From Neptunicoccus cionae (GTDB lineage: Bacteria > Pseudomonadota > Alphaproteobacteria > Rhodobacterales > Rhodobacteraceae): 57,592 nucleotides of DNA. A program made the translations under genes and the position numbers. The stretch lies in the NCBI RefSeq assembly GCF_014643735.1, contig NZ_BMKA01000011.1, positions 1-57,592 on the forward strand, read 5' to 3'. Position 1 is the first letter of the stretch; the number at the start of each line of letters is the position of its first letter. This document shows positions 17,417 through 26,938 of the stretch, piece by piece. The notes under the pieces are model-generated. The model was not told the DNA's origin. It ran no database searches and saw only the letters and a program-made list of their open reading frames with translations.

Positions 17417-17449
17417 AAAAAAGAGCCGCCCAAAACCCCTTGAGGCTCT
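17417..17449 (-). terminator. Rho-independent terminator after pht3
   Basis: On the minus strand AGAGCC and GGCTCT flank a 16-base loop and are followed by TTTTT. It lies 33 bases after the pht3 stop. Confidence 0.7.
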
Positions 17450-17481
17450 GGACGGTTCAGGGAAGGAAACATGTAGGCGGG

Positions 17482-18762
17482 TTACTCCGCCGCTTCCGTC
17501 TTGCTCGACGTGTCCACCAGTGTCCGCCAATCGACGTCCTTAGGATACACACCCTCGTGAGAGGCGATTACCCTTTGCGGAATCTTCGAGTCGGTGCCGA
17601 TCGCCTGGCCGCCTTCGGCGACTTTCTTTGCCGCATCAGCCATGAGCCGGCGGAACTCGACAATCGCTAAGTCAGAGGCCCCAAGAATATCCGTGTGACG
17701 CTGCACGCGGCTACCCATCGAAACCCACATCACAATATCTTCGTTCGGAATGCCGTCCACGCCGGTAAAGTGGCCTTCTTTCATCCTTTCGCGGTCCTGC
17801 TTGAAGTCGTTCTCCAACGTCCGGAGAGAGCGCCATTTGTGGTCCACGTCCTCACCCGGTACGGCATGGGCAAACTTGCGCCACTCTTCGGTGGAGGGAA
17901 CGTTCGGTCCGTCGAAGGCTATGAAGTGAAATGCTGTCTCATCGTCATTGATCGGCACGATGACGCTGGCGACCCGGTAGTTGTTGTTCGGCGGAATCAG
18001 CGAATAATAAGGCGCGATAAATTCGGTGATACGCAGGTAGTTGTGCGTCTGAGCGTTTTTGATTGGCTTTCGGATCGCCGCGTAGTGGAAACCGTAGCTC
18101 GTGGTCTCAGTCTGCATACGTGGGGATTTGTCGGTCGACGGGCGGTACCATGATTTGTCGTCTGCCGCGGCGCCCTCGACCCGTGCCGGAACCATATTCG
18201 ACGAATGGAGCGACGACGAGTGCGCGCTGTCGATCTGACCCTCGTGGATCTGCGCCCAGTTTGCAGGAACGCGAATTTTCAGGATCGAAACCGGGGTGTC
18301 TTCGGTTGGCGCAAAGGCCGGCGGCTGGAACTCGGGCATGTCGTCTTTCTCGCCGAGCCAAGCCCAGACGAAACCGCCCCACTCCCGCACGGGGTAGGAA
18401 CGATGTTTGACCTTGTCCATCAATGGACTGCCTTCCGGCTCCGAAGACATGGCGACGACATTGCCTTCGACGTCCATCTTCCAGCCGTGATAAAGGCAGC
18501 GCAGCCCACATTCCTCGTTTCGGCCATATACCAGAGAGGCCTTTCTGTGCGGGCAAAGCTCATCCAGCATTCCCAGACGACCCTTGGTATCCCGGAACGC
18601 GACATAGCTTTCGCCGAGAACTTCGACTCGAAGCGGTTTGCCGTCCGACTCTTCAACCTCTTCGATCAGGCATACGGGCGTCCAGTGTTGACGCATGAGT
18701 TGCGCCATCGGGGCATCCCCCGTTACGCGTGTAAGCAGTTCATTCTCTTCGGGTGTAAGCAT
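17482..18762 (-). CDS. pht3: Phthalate 4,5-dioxygenase, oxygenase subunit (Rieske)
   Basis: This 426-residue Rieske non-heme iron oxygenase has Rieske ligands Cys70/His72 and Cys89/His92 (CPHRKA...CLYHGW) and mononuclear iron ligands His181 and His186, with the bridging Asp178 in GQIDSAHSSSLH. It matches the phthalate dioxygenase group, which adds both atoms of O2 to phthalate. The start is supported by GGAGGAG. The operator TTAGCTCTCTAA lies 66 bases upstream and a terminator follows, so this is a single-gene unit separate from the reductase operon. No small beta subunit gene is present, as expected for this group. Confidence 0.88.
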   Translation of the reverse strand: MLTPEENELLTRVTGDAPMAQLMRQHWTPVCLIEEVEESDGKPLRVEVLGESYVAFRDTKGRLGMLDELCPHRKASLVYGRNEECGLRCLYHGWKMDVEGNVVAMSSEPEGSPLMDKVKHRSYPVREWGGFVWAWLGEKDDMPEFQPPAFAPTEDTPVSILKIRVPANWAQIHEGQIDSAHSSSLHSSNMVPARVEGAAADDKSWYRPSTDKSPRMQTETTSYGFHYAAIRKPIKNAQTHNYLRITEFIAPYYSLIPPNNNYRVASVIVPINDDETAFHFIAFDGPNVPSTEEWRKFAHAVPGEDVDHKWRSLRTLENDFKQDRERMKEGHFTGVDGIPNEDIVMWVSMGSRVQRHTDILGASDLAIVEFRRLMADAAKKVAEGGQAIGTDSKIPQRVIASHEGVYPKDVDWRTLVDTSSKTEAAE

Positions 18763-18827
18763 CTGGGCTCCTCCAAGGGCATCCGACTCTTTCAGTGGAT
18801 GAGTGGTTCTCTACCGCTCAACTATTC

Positions 18828-18839
18828 TTAGCTCTCTAA
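18828..18839. promoter_or_regulatory. Operator copy upstream of pht3 (TTAGCTCTCTAA)
   Basis: Perfect TTAG-N4-CTAA match, extended to CTTAG-N4-CTAAG, 66 bases before the pht3 ATG. Confidence 0.65.
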
Positions 18840-19073
18840 GTTTTGTCTGTCAACGTAACCTGCCACTTTTTTTGCCTGCGTTGTAGGACATGACCTCACT
18901 TGTTGCCCGAAATAGCGGGTTCTGAACTAGACCAATCTGACGAGATCGCCTGACCGAGATACTTTCGCGCAATTGTGCTCCGGAACCTCCCCGACAGCGG
19001 CTTGCCGGGCCCGTTACTGAGGTGCCATGGCAGCCAGCCTGCGCATGAGTCGCGGCAAGCGCGCCATCTCGCT
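18840..19073. other. Intergenic stretch, no gene seen
   Basis: Apart from the operator at 18828 I see no convincing gene. A short minus-strand frame here is low-complexity and has no ribosome site. Confidence 0.4.
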
Positions 19074-19649
19074 TCACCGTGTGAGCCATAAACGCAATCT
19101 ATTGCCCAGAAACGGCGCAACGTAGACACCGTTCACTCCGGTGAGCACCAGCGCAACAAGGAACAGAGACACCGGACCTGGAAGGTTTTGCGTGAGCGGT
19201 TGCAGCGCGTAGTAGATAAGGATCAGCAAGGGATAGACACCCAGCATGCTGGCCACCCAGGCCTTCCAAAAACGTGGCGCGGTCGATGGGTTCGGGTCCG
19301 TACCGCTGGCTGGCACCTGGTGTCCTACAGTCACCGAAGCGAAGCTCAGCCTCTCTTCGAGATCATGGCCCAAGGCGGCCATTCCGTCTCGGAGCGAATC
19401 GGATGCTTCTTCCCCATGCAAGGTCACCGAGAAGATGATCTGGTCAATGCCAGTCTGATTCTGTAGGGACATGTGCGCGTCAAATCGGTTCCAATCTAGG
19501 TGATCAAGAGCGGCATCGTTGATCGCCTTCGCGACGACCGCGGCCTGTACAAGGGGTGCTCTGATGGAAACCGACAGCTCGGAGATCGCGTCGGTGCCAA
19601 TACAAAGCTGTTTTGGCCCAAGTTCTTCCGGCCCCCGTGTTTCATTCAT
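19074..19649 (-). CDS. Membrane-anchored protein, possibly ABM-like
   Basis: This protein of about 191 residues has a soluble N-terminal alpha/beta part and two C-terminal membrane segments (MLGVYPLLILIYYAL and VSLFLVALVLTGVNGVYVA). The pattern resembles membrane-linked antibiotic-biosynthesis-monooxygenase (ABM) domain proteins, but the N-terminal match is weak. The ATG at 19649 follows GAGGTTCAGGAA; a GTG at 19700 is an alternative. It lies downstream of the TRAP permease on the same strand, about 200 bases away. The function is unknown. Confidence 0.6.
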   Translation of the reverse strand: MNETRGPEELGPKQLCIGTDAISELSVSIRAPLVQAAVVAKAINDAALDHLDWNRFDAHMSLQNQTGIDQIIFSVTLHGEEASDSLRDGMAALGHDLEERLSFASVTVGHQVPASGTDPNPSTAPRFWKAWVASMLGVYPLLILIYYALQPLTQNLPGPVSLFLVALVLTGVNGVYVAPFLGNRLRLWLTR

Positions 19650-19849
19650 TTCCTGAACCTCGACATACTTTGCGCCGGTTGCGAAGTGATCAGTTCCCAC
19701 CTATGGAAGTAGCCGCCTGTGTTCCGCGTCATAGGCCGACCGGCCCGGACCAACCTTAAAAATTGGCCCAGGCCACATGCCGTCTCTGGGTTGAATCCCT
19801 CGATGACTAGACTGCGCTTCAATCGGGTCAACCTGCTGAGACGCCACAG

Positions 19850-21754
19850 CTAGGCACTGTCGACGTGGGCGCTTTCTGTCGTGAAAGCGATCTGCCGGAT
19901 TAGCATTGCGACAATCACCAAAATACAGATCGCGGATACCGCCAAATATGGGCTTACGGCGCCAATCGCAGCGATGGGAAGTATGCCCCTTTCGATTGCA
20001 GTGAGTTGCGTCTTGACCAAGCCTTCCAGAGAGGCTGCGACCGCGAGGGCTCCGGCAAAAGCACCCACGACGGCCAAGGTGTTTGCCAGGGGGCCAAGTT
20101 CTAGGAGGATACCTGGGTTCCACACGAAGGCGAAGGGCAGCAGGAAGCCGACGATGGCCAGCCGGACTGCAGAGAACGCGATCTTGAAGGGGTCTTCGTC
20201 GGCAATCGCTGAGGCCGCGATTGCAGCCACGGCAATCGGTGGCGTCAGTGCCGAGAGAATCGCGTAGTAGAGCAGAAACATCTGGCTGGGCAACGTTGGG
20301 AAACCAAGTTTCGAAAGCGCCGGACCTACTAGCACGGCTGCCAGGATATACGCACTGGGCGTTGGCATCCCGAGACCGAGAACAATCGTGACGAGCGCGG
20401 CGATAACGAGCGTCAGCAATGGTTGCATGTTGCTGACAGTCAAAATGACGTTCGCGGATTTCATTCCAAGGCCGGTCATCGACAGGCCGCCGATCACAAG
20501 ACCAGCTGCGGCACAAGCGCCTGCGACCGGCAGGATTTGGAGCGTAGTTGCCCCCAGCCCTTCCACCAACTGCCACAGTGACAGCCGTGTGTCCTTCAGG
20601 ATCATCGCGGCCAGGATGGTTACCAGAACGCCGACACCGGCTGTGAAGGTCGGGGAATACCCCAGAATGAGGGCGACGATGATGCCGATGATCGGCAGCA
20701 GGAAAACCCATCCGGTCTTAAACGTTTCCTTTGCTGAAGGAATTTCGTCCGCGGACGGTCGCAGGTTGTGCTTTACTGACCGGAAGTGAACCTGAGCGAA
20801 GACACCAGTGTAGTAAAGAAGCGCCGGCACCAGAGCGGCAAGCACGATGGTGTTATAAGAGATGCCGGAATACTCGGCCATGATGAAGGCAGCCGATCCC
20901 ATGATCGGAGGCATCGCGCTACCACCTGTCGACGCCGCAACTTCAACCGCCCCCGCGAACCGCGCCCGGTATCCGAGACGCTTCATAACCGGTATCGTGA
21001 TCGACCCAGTCGCAACAACGTCGGATGTCGGGCTCCCGGACATCGTGCCGTAGAGGCCCGACGAAATGATCGCGATTTTGGCCGGGCCGCCGCGCGCATT
21101 GCCGGTCACAAGCGCTGCAAGGTTGAAAAAGAAGTCCCCACCGCCCGCTTTCGCTAGGAAAGTTCCGAACATTACGAACAGAAAGACATAGCTCGCAACA
21201 ACCTGCAGCGGCACACCAAAGAGCCCATCGGTGGTGAAAACCAGAATATCCAAGAGATAGCTAAACTCGCTGACGCGATGCCCGAACGGCGGCGGCAGAA
21301 GGTAGCCAAACAGGTTATAAATCAGGAAGAGGACGACAACGCCGGTCAGGCCTAGGCCGGTGGTCCGGCGCGTCGCTTCGATGGTCAGAAACAACAAGGC
21401 TGAGCCAAAGAAGAACTGATCGGTGGTGAATTCGTCGAGAAGACTGATCCGGTCCGCAATCGCTCCCGAGGTCACGTAGAAGTACACCCCTGTGGCCAGG
21501 CTCAGCGCAGAGAGAAACCAATCATAGATCGGAATGCTGTCCGGCGCGCGCGAGGTCGCGCCGATCGCAAGGAAGAGAATCGTGAAAATGCCCGATACGA
21601 ACAGAATGCCCTGAATGAGCGGATCGGAGATGATGAAGAGGTTCGAGTGGATTACCCAAACCGCGAATGCCGCCGCCAGAACCATGACGATGGTTCTCAT
21701 CGGCGAGCCTAAATTTCTACGACGACCGGTTTCTGTAAGCGAAGGAAAATTCAT
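19850..21754 (-). CDS. TAXI-type TRAP transporter fused permease (DctQM)
   Basis: This 634-residue polytopic membrane protein has a DctQ-like N-terminal four-helix part fused to a DctM-like large permease of about 12 helices. That fusion is typical of TAXI TRAP systems, which use ion gradients. Recognisable blocks include SGLYGTMSGSPTSDVVATGSITIP and GLGMPTPSAYI. It is transcribed after the solute receptor gene at 21921, with a strong hairpin between them. The probable substrate is phthalate or another aromatic acid, inferred from the pht neighbours and from the shared operator before the receptor. Confidence 0.88.
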   Translation of the reverse strand: MNFPSLTETGRRRNLGSPMRTIVMVLAAAFAVWVIHSNLFIISDPLIQGILFVSGIFTILFLAIGATSRAPDSIPIYDWFLSALSLATGVYFYVTSGAIADRISLLDEFTTDQFFFGSALLFLTIEATRRTTGLGLTGVVVLFLIYNLFGYLLPPPFGHRVSEFSYLLDILVFTTDGLFGVPLQVVASYVFLFVMFGTFLAKAGGGDFFFNLAALVTGNARGGPAKIAIISSGLYGTMSGSPTSDVVATGSITIPVMKRLGYRARFAGAVEVAASTGGSAMPPIMGSAAFIMAEYSGISYNTIVLAALVPALLYYTGVFAQVHFRSVKHNLRPSADEIPSAKETFKTGWVFLLPIIGIIVALILGYSPTFTAGVGVLVTILAAMILKDTRLSLWQLVEGLGATTLQILPVAGACAAAGLVIGGLSMTGLGMKSANVILTVSNMQPLLTLVIAALVTIVLGLGMPTPSAYILAAVLVGPALSKLGFPTLPSQMFLLYYAILSALTPPIAVAAIAASAIADEDPFKIAFSAVRLAIVGFLLPFAFVWNPGILLELGPLANTLAVVGAFAGALAVAASLEGLVKTQLTAIERGILPIAAIGAVSPYLAVSAICILVIVAMLIRQIAFTTESAHVDSA

Positions 21755-21870
21755 GTAGACCCCGTATAAGGCAGAGAAGAGAAAGAACCGCGATGTATGG
21801 GCCGCGCGATGACATGACGTGACATCTCACGTAGCCACCGCGGGGCATTGCTCTGTGCAGTCGATGAGTG

Positions 21871-21903
21871 GGCCGGCGCGTGTCGTTGCAGCGCGCGCCG
21901 GCC
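21871..21903 (-). terminator. Strong hairpin between TAXI receptor and permease
   Basis: GGCCGGCGCG and CGCGCCGGCC form a perfect 10-bp GC stem with a 13-base loop, 18 bases past the receptor stop. There is no T-run. It could be a partial terminator or an mRNA-stabilising hairpin giving more receptor than permease. Confidence 0.6.
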
Positions 21904-21920
21904 GGATCGCGGGATCGACC

Positions 21921-22910
21921 TTAATTGAGCAGACCCAGTTCTTTGTAGGCACGCTCCGCACCAGGATGGAACGGCAGCGTGGTCTGCGACGTCAGAAGTT
22001 CCGGTGTGAGCGCCTGCATCGCCTTATGCACGCCGCGGATCTCGTCGATATTGGACGCGATGCTCTTTGCGAGCATGTAGCCAGTTTCTTCTGGCAGTAC
22101 GTCGGAAGTGATCACCATCGCACCCAGTGCGAGCGTGACGACATCTTCGGTCTGGTTCTTGTAGCTGTTGGCTGGAATTGTGAACGTGCCGGTTCCGAAA
22201 CGCTCGTTGGTCGCAGCGATGATGTTTTCGGGAACGCTGAGCAACACGACGTCATTGCCCTCGTCAACTTTACGGAACGACGAATGTCCGATGAAAATGC
22301 CGTTGATCACCATATCGGTGCGGCCGTCTGCAATCAGATCTGCTTGCTGTGACGAACCACCGCGGACAAGCACGCCGCCATTGGACTCGATCGTGGCTTC
22401 GTCGTAGCCCGCCTCTTCGAGCATGAAGGTCGTGATGTTGGCGACGATGTTCCCGGCATTGTTGTTCGCAACACGGATCGCCGCGCCGGACGTCGCGAGG
22501 TCGTCAATGCTGTCGATGCCATATTCTTCGGCAAGAGACTTCTTGATGAAGAAGTGCATCGGCGCCCAGTTGTACATGTAGCCGATGGCTTGAAGGTTCT
22601 CGATCGGCGCGTCAAACGGTTCGTCCCCTGCGAGGGCCAGCTTGATCTCGGCATCATGTGCCATCCCCAGGTCGGTCCGTTCACGGCCCAGAAGGCCGAT
22701 GTTCGCAAAGCCACCCCCGGTGGCCTGATAGGTCACCACGCCGCTCGGGTCATCCGCCTTGACGGCACGGTCAATACCAGCGCCCAGAAGCGACCAAAGC
22801 CCCGAGGGATTGCCGCCTGAAAGGGTCACATTAACGCTTTCTGCGGAAGCAGCGCTCGCAAGAACCGCAAGGCCGATCGATGCGGCAACGGCTTTGATTG
22901 GAAATTTCAT
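21921..22910 (-). CDS. TAXI-family TRAP transporter solute receptor
   Basis: This 329-residue periplasmic binding protein starts MKFPIKAVAASIGLAVLASAASA, a signal peptide cut after ASA. The TAXI/NMT1-type domain follows, with the GGNPSGLWSLLGAGIDRAVK block. The ATG at 22910 has GGGAGGAAG upstream; a frame opening at 22937 adds nine unlikely residues. Two adjacent copies of the shared operator lie 21-45 bases upstream, the strongest operator arrangement in the window. It delivers the substrate, probably phthalate, to the permease encoded next. Confidence 0.88.
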   Translation of the reverse strand: MKFPIKAVAASIGLAVLASAASAESVNVTLSGGNPSGLWSLLGAGIDRAVKADDPSGVVTYQATGGGFANIGLLGRERTDLGMAHDAEIKLALAGDEPFDAPIENLQAIGYMYNWAPMHFFIKKSLAEEYGIDSIDDLATSGAAIRVANNNAGNIVANITTFMLEEAGYDEATIESNGGVLVRGGSSQQADLIADGRTDMVINGIFIGHSSFRKVDEGNDVVLLSVPENIIAATNERFGTGTFTIPANSYKNQTEDVVTLALGAMVITSDVLPEETGYMLAKSIASNIDEIRGVHKAMQALTPELLTSQTTLPFHPGAERAYKELGLLN

Positions 22911-22930
22911 GTCTTCCTCCCTGTTTTCAG

Positions 22931-22955
22931 TAGACATCTAATATTAGATATCTAT
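22931..22955. promoter_or_regulatory. Double operator upstream of the TAXI receptor
   Basis: TAGACATCTAA at 22931-22941 (inverse TTAGATGTCTA) and TTAGATATCTAT at 22944-22955 lie side by side, two copies of the shared motif 21 bases before the start codon. Confidence 0.65.
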
Positions 22956-23220
22956 CTTTAATGCCAATAGTCTATCCACTCGCACCCGTCAACCCTGATT
23001 GAAGTCGAGATTATTGTTCAGCGAAAGCCACTCAGGTCATAGTTCCTGACGCGGAACACGCCGAAGCCGTGTGTCCGGCGTAGGTGCTTTGTCGTGACGC
23101 ACTATCAACCCGTGGAGCCCCGGAGCAGCAGGCCTCAAACCCCCGCCCCCATAGGCTCTCTATGTCCGCCACCGCCATTGAATGGCCCGCGCCGGACCCT
23201 CGGCACGCATGGCTCGCGAT

Positions 23221-23736
23221 TCAGTTTGCTGTGTTGCCCTTGGTCGGGGGAACACGGACCCCTCTGGCGGCCGCATCCTGTTCGTCATTTTCGAGGTTCC
23301 GGATCATCACGGCAAGTGCGTGTCGCAAGTCTTCCTGAGCTTTCTTGGACAGTCCCGCCATCGCTGCATCGTTCACTTCGAGCGCCAGAGGTTCGAGAAC
23401 GTCGCGCAGCTCCAAGCCCTTCCGCGTCAGAAACGCGTGCTGGCGCCGTTTGTTGCCCTCGACGTTGCGTCGCTCTATGAAACCCAATTCTTCCATTTTG
23501 ATGAGCGCGGTGTGGGCGGTGGGTTCGGTGAGATGCGCCCGGTCGCTCAGTTCGCGTTGCGACAACCCGTCTTCCTGCCAGAGGATGCGCAGGAAAATCC
23601 ACTGACCGAACGTAACATTTTCCGTTTGCAGTCGAAGTTGAAGCGCCCGGTTGAACCCGCGGGCCGCCAGTCGTACCAGCCGGGCCATGCGCTCGTCGGG
23701 TTGGACAGGTACGTGGCTTGATTGCTTTTCTTTCAT
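23221..23736 (-). CDS. MarR-family transcriptional regulator (second)
   Basis: This is a MarR/HpaR-type winged-helix regulator of about 171 residues, with LSQRELSDRAHLTEPTAHTALIKMEELGFIERR for the recognition region and RRQHAFLTRKG for the wing. The ATG at 23736 is chosen; a TTG at 23778 and a GTG at 23763 are in frame upstream, and none has a strong ribosome site. The half-conserved operator TTGATAGCTAAG at 23798 lies just upstream, which would fit autoregulation. It sits next to the TRAP receptor promoter, making it the closest regulator to the pht and transport genes. Confidence 0.82.
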   Translation of the reverse strand: MKEKQSSHVPVQPDERMARLVRLAARGFNRALQLRLQTENVTFGQWIFLRILWQEDGLSQRELSDRAHLTEPTAHTALIKMEELGFIERRNVEGNKRRQHAFLTRKGLELRDVLEPLALEVNDAAMAGLSKKAQEDLRHALAVMIRNLENDEQDAAARGVRVPPTKGNTAN

Positions 23737-23778
23737 CGCATCGCTCACGGCCTGTCTCCACACATGGTTTTTATCCAA

Positions 23779-24134
23779 ACAGCGCGCCCGCCCGGACTTG
23801 ATAGCTAAGAACTCCAGAGTTGTGGCGCGCGCAACATAGGTGCCGAGCCTTGGTACAAAGTCAAGACATGGAAGCCGGGGTGCCTATCGTTGGGCCCGAG
23901 TATGGACTTTCTTCCGGGGTGGTTTTGCCCCTGTGTCGGGATTGTGCGCCGGTTGCTTTCCAGTACGCGACCATCATGCGCCGACACCTGCCTTGCACCA
24001 CTGTGCCGCACAGCGCCGGGCAACCGTTGTGTAACGCCTCCGGCAAACCCGGCGCGGTTCACGGCCATTCAATAGGTGCAAGGAACATAGGCTCTGCAGT
24101 TCGGCTGTGCACACCGTTCGCGCGGAGGGGTTGG
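23779..24134. other. Intergenic stretch upstream of marR2
   Basis: About 350 bases hold the degenerate operator at 23798 and otherwise no gene I can support. Overlapping short frames on both strands lack ribosome sites and recognisable motifs. Confidence 0.4.
23798..23809. promoter_or_regulatory. Degenerate operator copy upstream of marR2
   Basis: TTGATAGCTAAG shares GATAGCTAAG exactly with the pht2 site but lacks one base of the left half. It lies 62 bases before the marR2 ATG. Confidence 0.45.
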
Positions 24135-25169
24135 TCAGTTCAGATCGTTCAACTTTTGTCGCCAGCGTTCCACCACATCGGGGTTCCTGACATATGTCGG
24201 CAGATCACCTTTCATGATGCGTGTTGCGTTTTCGACGAGGACGTCGGGCATGACCGTGTAGAGATCAATGGTGTGGCCCAGGATATGCGGGGTGAGGATC
24301 ACCCGGTCGAGGCCGCGCAGCGGGTGGTCGGCGGGCAGCGGTTCGGTTTCCGTCACGTCCAGCCCCGCACCGGCCAGGTGTCCTGCTGTCATCACCCGCA
24401 CCAGCGCATCCTCGTCAATGAGACCCCCGCGCGAGGTGTTGATCAGAACCGCATTTGTCTTCATCGCGCGCAGTTCCGCCTCGGCAATCATGCCTCGCGT
24501 CTGCGCGTTGAGCGGCACATGCAGGCTGACCACATCGGACGTGGTCAGCAGCGCGTCGCGCTCCACCAACCGTACGCCCGCGGGTGCGGTGTCAGGTGTC
24601 AGGAACGGATCGTGCACCAGGATCTGTGCCGGCTCGAACGCCAGCAGTCGCTCGATCACCCCGGCCCCAATCCGGCCAGACCCGATCAGGCCGATCGTCC
24701 GGCCCCGCACCATCCGCGCATACATCTGCTGCGGCCGGCCCGCATTTTCGCGTAGCAGGCGTTCGGATTCATGCAGCCGGTACAGCAGCACCAGCATCAG
24801 CATCACTGTCGCCTCTGACATCGCCAGAAAGTTCTCGGGCGTTGCACCATTGGCCACGATCAGACCACGCGCGGCACAGGCCTCCAGATCGACCGCATCC
24901 ACCCCGATCGTCGGAAAGACCAGCGCCCGCAGCCGTGGTGAGGCATCCAGATCCGCCTCGCTCAGCCGCGACCGCGAGCTGGCCACGATGATATCAACGT
25001 CCGACAGCAGCGCCTGCCGTTGCTCTTCCGTCAGCCGCAGCGGAACACCCGGGGTGATCTGGGGGCCGCGAACGACCTCCCAGCCTTCGGCCCGCAGCCG
25101 ATCCGTTGCGGTGTCCAACACCTCTTCCAGCACAGGATCCTGCGCAATATAGATCTTCGGGGTCATCAT
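24135..25169 (-). CDS. D-2-hydroxyacid dehydrogenase
   Basis: This 344-residue NAD-dependent D-isomer 2-hydroxyacid dehydrogenase has the Rossmann motif GLIGSGRIGAG, the catalytic Arg in INTSRGGLID, Glu in ETEPLPADHPL and His in TPHILGHT. It interconverts 2-oxoacids and D-2-hydroxyacids in the cytosol. Its start overlaps the stop of the thiamine-diphosphate enzyme gene by one base, so the two are co-translated. Together they suggest metabolism of a 2-hydroxy or 2-oxo acid; the FMN enzyme at 16208 could handle the opposite enantiomer. The real substrate is unknown. Confidence 0.85.
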   Translation of the reverse strand: MMTPKIYIAQDPVLEEVLDTATDRLRAEGWEVVRGPQITPGVPLRLTEEQRQALLSDVDIIVASSRSRLSEADLDASPRLRALVFPTIGVDAVDLEACAARGLIVANGATPENFLAMSEATVMLMLVLLYRLHESERLLRENAGRPQQMYARMVRGRTIGLIGSGRIGAGVIERLLAFEPAQILVHDPFLTPDTAPAGVRLVERDALLTTSDVVSLHVPLNAQTRGMIAEAELRAMKTNAVLINTSRGGLIDEDALVRVMTAGHLAGAGLDVTETEPLPADHPLRGLDRVILTPHILGHTIDLYTVMPDVLVENATRIMKGDLPTYVRNPDVVERWRQKLNDLN

Positions 25170-26938
25170 CAGTCGCTCCGCGTCAGGCCAGCGACCATGT
25201 TGGGGTTATACCCCGGCTGGACACGTGCATCGATCACTACGCTCTTGCCCGCGCGCACCATCTCGACGCCCTGTTTGATCGCCTCGACCAGCTCGCCCGC
25301 GGTAAAGACCGGGCCGATCCCTTCGCAGCCCTGCGCCCGCGCAACTCCGGCAATGTCGATATCCGGATCACCGATACGCTGGCCGATCCACTTGTTCTCG
25401 ACCGGGCGGTTGCGGGCCACTGCCACGCGTTCCTGGTGCACCTCGTCATTGTAGAACGAGCGATTGTTCGACACCACCGCCAGGAACGGAGTGCCATAAT
25501 GCGCCGCCGTCCAAAATGCCGAGGCCGCCATCATGAAGTCGCCGTCCCCAAGAACCGCAACAGGCAGCCGGTCGCTGTCTTTCAGCGCCAGCGCCGCCCC
25601 GATCAGCATCCCAGGACCCGAGCCGATCCCCGCGCCGCCATCCGAACCCAGGAAGTCCAGCGGATGACGGAAGTGCCACGCCTCGCCCGCCCAACCCAAC
25701 GGCCAACGCACAAAGCTGGCACAGACACCTTCCAAACCTTCGCCAAGCGCCCCGGCCAGCGTCATGATATCAAGCTCAACATCTGCATCGGGGGCGTTCA
25801 GCGCGGGTTTGACCGGCAAATCACCGGGCATCTCGCCCGCCCCTACACCCAGGGCATCGGCAATCGCATGCATCGCAACATCCGGGCCACAGGCCAGGTG
25901 CAGATCCAGCGCAGGCAGCGCCTGATGCTCCATCCCCCAGCCATTGTGCAGCTGATAATCCAGCGACGCCTGGATCACCTGCGCCGTCACTTCGCCCGCC
26001 AGTTTCAGCGTACCCGCGACATCCAGCCAGTCCAGACTCAGGATCACATCGGCCTCGCGCAGCACCGCGCCCGCCGCGTCGTCGATGAAGAAGGCTGGTT
26101 TACCCCGATGCCGCGGGTGATCCGTCGGGAAAGACGCCCCGATCCGGATATCCGTCAGAACCTTCGCCCCCAGCCCCTCGACAAAGGCCACACGCCGCGC
26201 CCAATCCGCCGGATCGCGCGACACCCGCCCCGCCAGCACCACAGGCGCCTTGGCGTTCTTCAGCAGGTCCGCCGCACGTGCCACGCCTTCGGCCGAAGGA
26301 GCCGCAGGCAAAGGCGGCTGGTAACGCGCAAAATCCGGCAGCGCCGGGGCCTGCGCGTGCTGCTTTTCCTGGATCGACACATCAAAGTTCACATAGGTCG
26401 GCCCTTTCGGCTCGCTCCGCGCGATCACATCCGCACGCAACATCGATTCCAGCGCCGCCTCCATCGAGCCAGGCTGATCGTCCCATTTCACATAATTCCG
26501 GATCATCGACGCCTGGTCACGGCAGGTATGGAGCCAGTCAATCCAAGGACGCCGCAGCGCCGCATCAACCGGCCCCGTCGCACCATAGATCAGCACAGGA
26601 ACCCGATCACACCATGCGTTGAAGATCGCCATCGTCCCATGCATCAGACCCACGTTGCTGTGCAGAATCACCGCCAATGGCTCCCCCGTCACCTTCGCAT
26701 AGCCATGTGCAATCGCAACCGCATGCTCTTCGTGCAGACACAACAGCATCTGCGGATCTTCATTACCAAGGTGGTTCACAAGGCTGTCATGCAAACCCCG
26801 AAAGCTCGACCCAGGGTTCAGCGCAACATACTTCACCCCCAAACCTCGCAACATATCCGCAAATACATCGCTACCCCAAACTCCCAAACTATCCGACGAT
26901 ACTGGGCGCTCAACCTGATACAGCCTGTGCTCTGTCAT
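25169..26938 (-). CDS. Thiamine-diphosphate-dependent decarboxylase-like enzyme
   Basis: This 589-residue enzyme is of the acetolactate synthase/benzoylformate decarboxylase superfamily. The N-terminal pyrimidine-binding domain contains the catalytic Glu in LHEEHAVAIAHGYAK. The C-terminal domain has the ThDP motif GDGDFMMAASAFW...NNRSF. A central domain lies between them. It would decarboxylate or ligate a 2-oxoacid. It is the first gene of a two-gene operon with the D-2-hydroxyacid dehydrogenase and is insulated from nadC by a terminator. Benzoylformate-type decarboxylation is plausible because an aldehyde dehydrogenase and a mandelate-type dehydrogenase are nearby. Confidence 0.82.
   Translation of the reverse strand: MTEHRLYQVERPVSSDSLGVWGSDVFADMLRGLGVKYVALNPGSSFRGLHDSLVNHLGNEDPQMLLCLHEEHAVAIAHGYAKVTGEPLAVILHSNVGLMHGTMAIFNAWCDRVPVLIYGATGPVDAALRRPWIDWLHTCRDQASMIRNYVKWDDQPGSMEAALESMLRADVIARSEPKGPTYVNFDVSIQEKQHAQAPALPDFARYQPPLPAAPSAEGVARAADLLKNAKAPVVLAGRVSRDPADWARRVAFVEGLGAKVLTDIRIGASFPTDHPRHRGKPAFFIDDAAGAVLREADVILSLDWLDVAGTLKLAGEVTAQVIQASLDYQLHNGWGMEHQALPALDLHLACGPDVAMHAIADALGVGAGEMPGDLPVKPALNAPDADVELDIMTLAGALGEGLEGVCASFVRWPLGWAGEAWHFRHPLDFLGSDGGAGIGSGPGMLIGAALALKDSDRLPVAVLGDGDFMMAASAFWTAAHYGTPFLAVVSNNRSFYNDEVHQERVAVARNRPVENKWIGQRIGDPDIDIAGVARAQGCEGIGPVFTAGELVEAIKQGVEMVRAGKSVVIDARVQPGYNPNMVAGLTRSD

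Noticed and set aside
17357-17481. Operator copy before the FMN hydroxyacid dehydrogenase
   Set aside because: No TTAG-N4-CTAA match is visible here; only the terminator of pht3 was found.
18850-19089. Short minus-strand frame between pht3 and the membrane protein gene
   Set aside because: It has low-complexity composition and no ribosome site; it also overlaps the next gene's end.
19701-20711. 336-residue minus-strand open frame
   Set aside because: It is another frame of the TRAP permease gene, very rich in Arg, with no recognisable fold.
22980-23220. CGCCG/CGGCG hairpin as terminator of marR2
   Set aside because: The stem is only five pairs with a long loop and no T-run.
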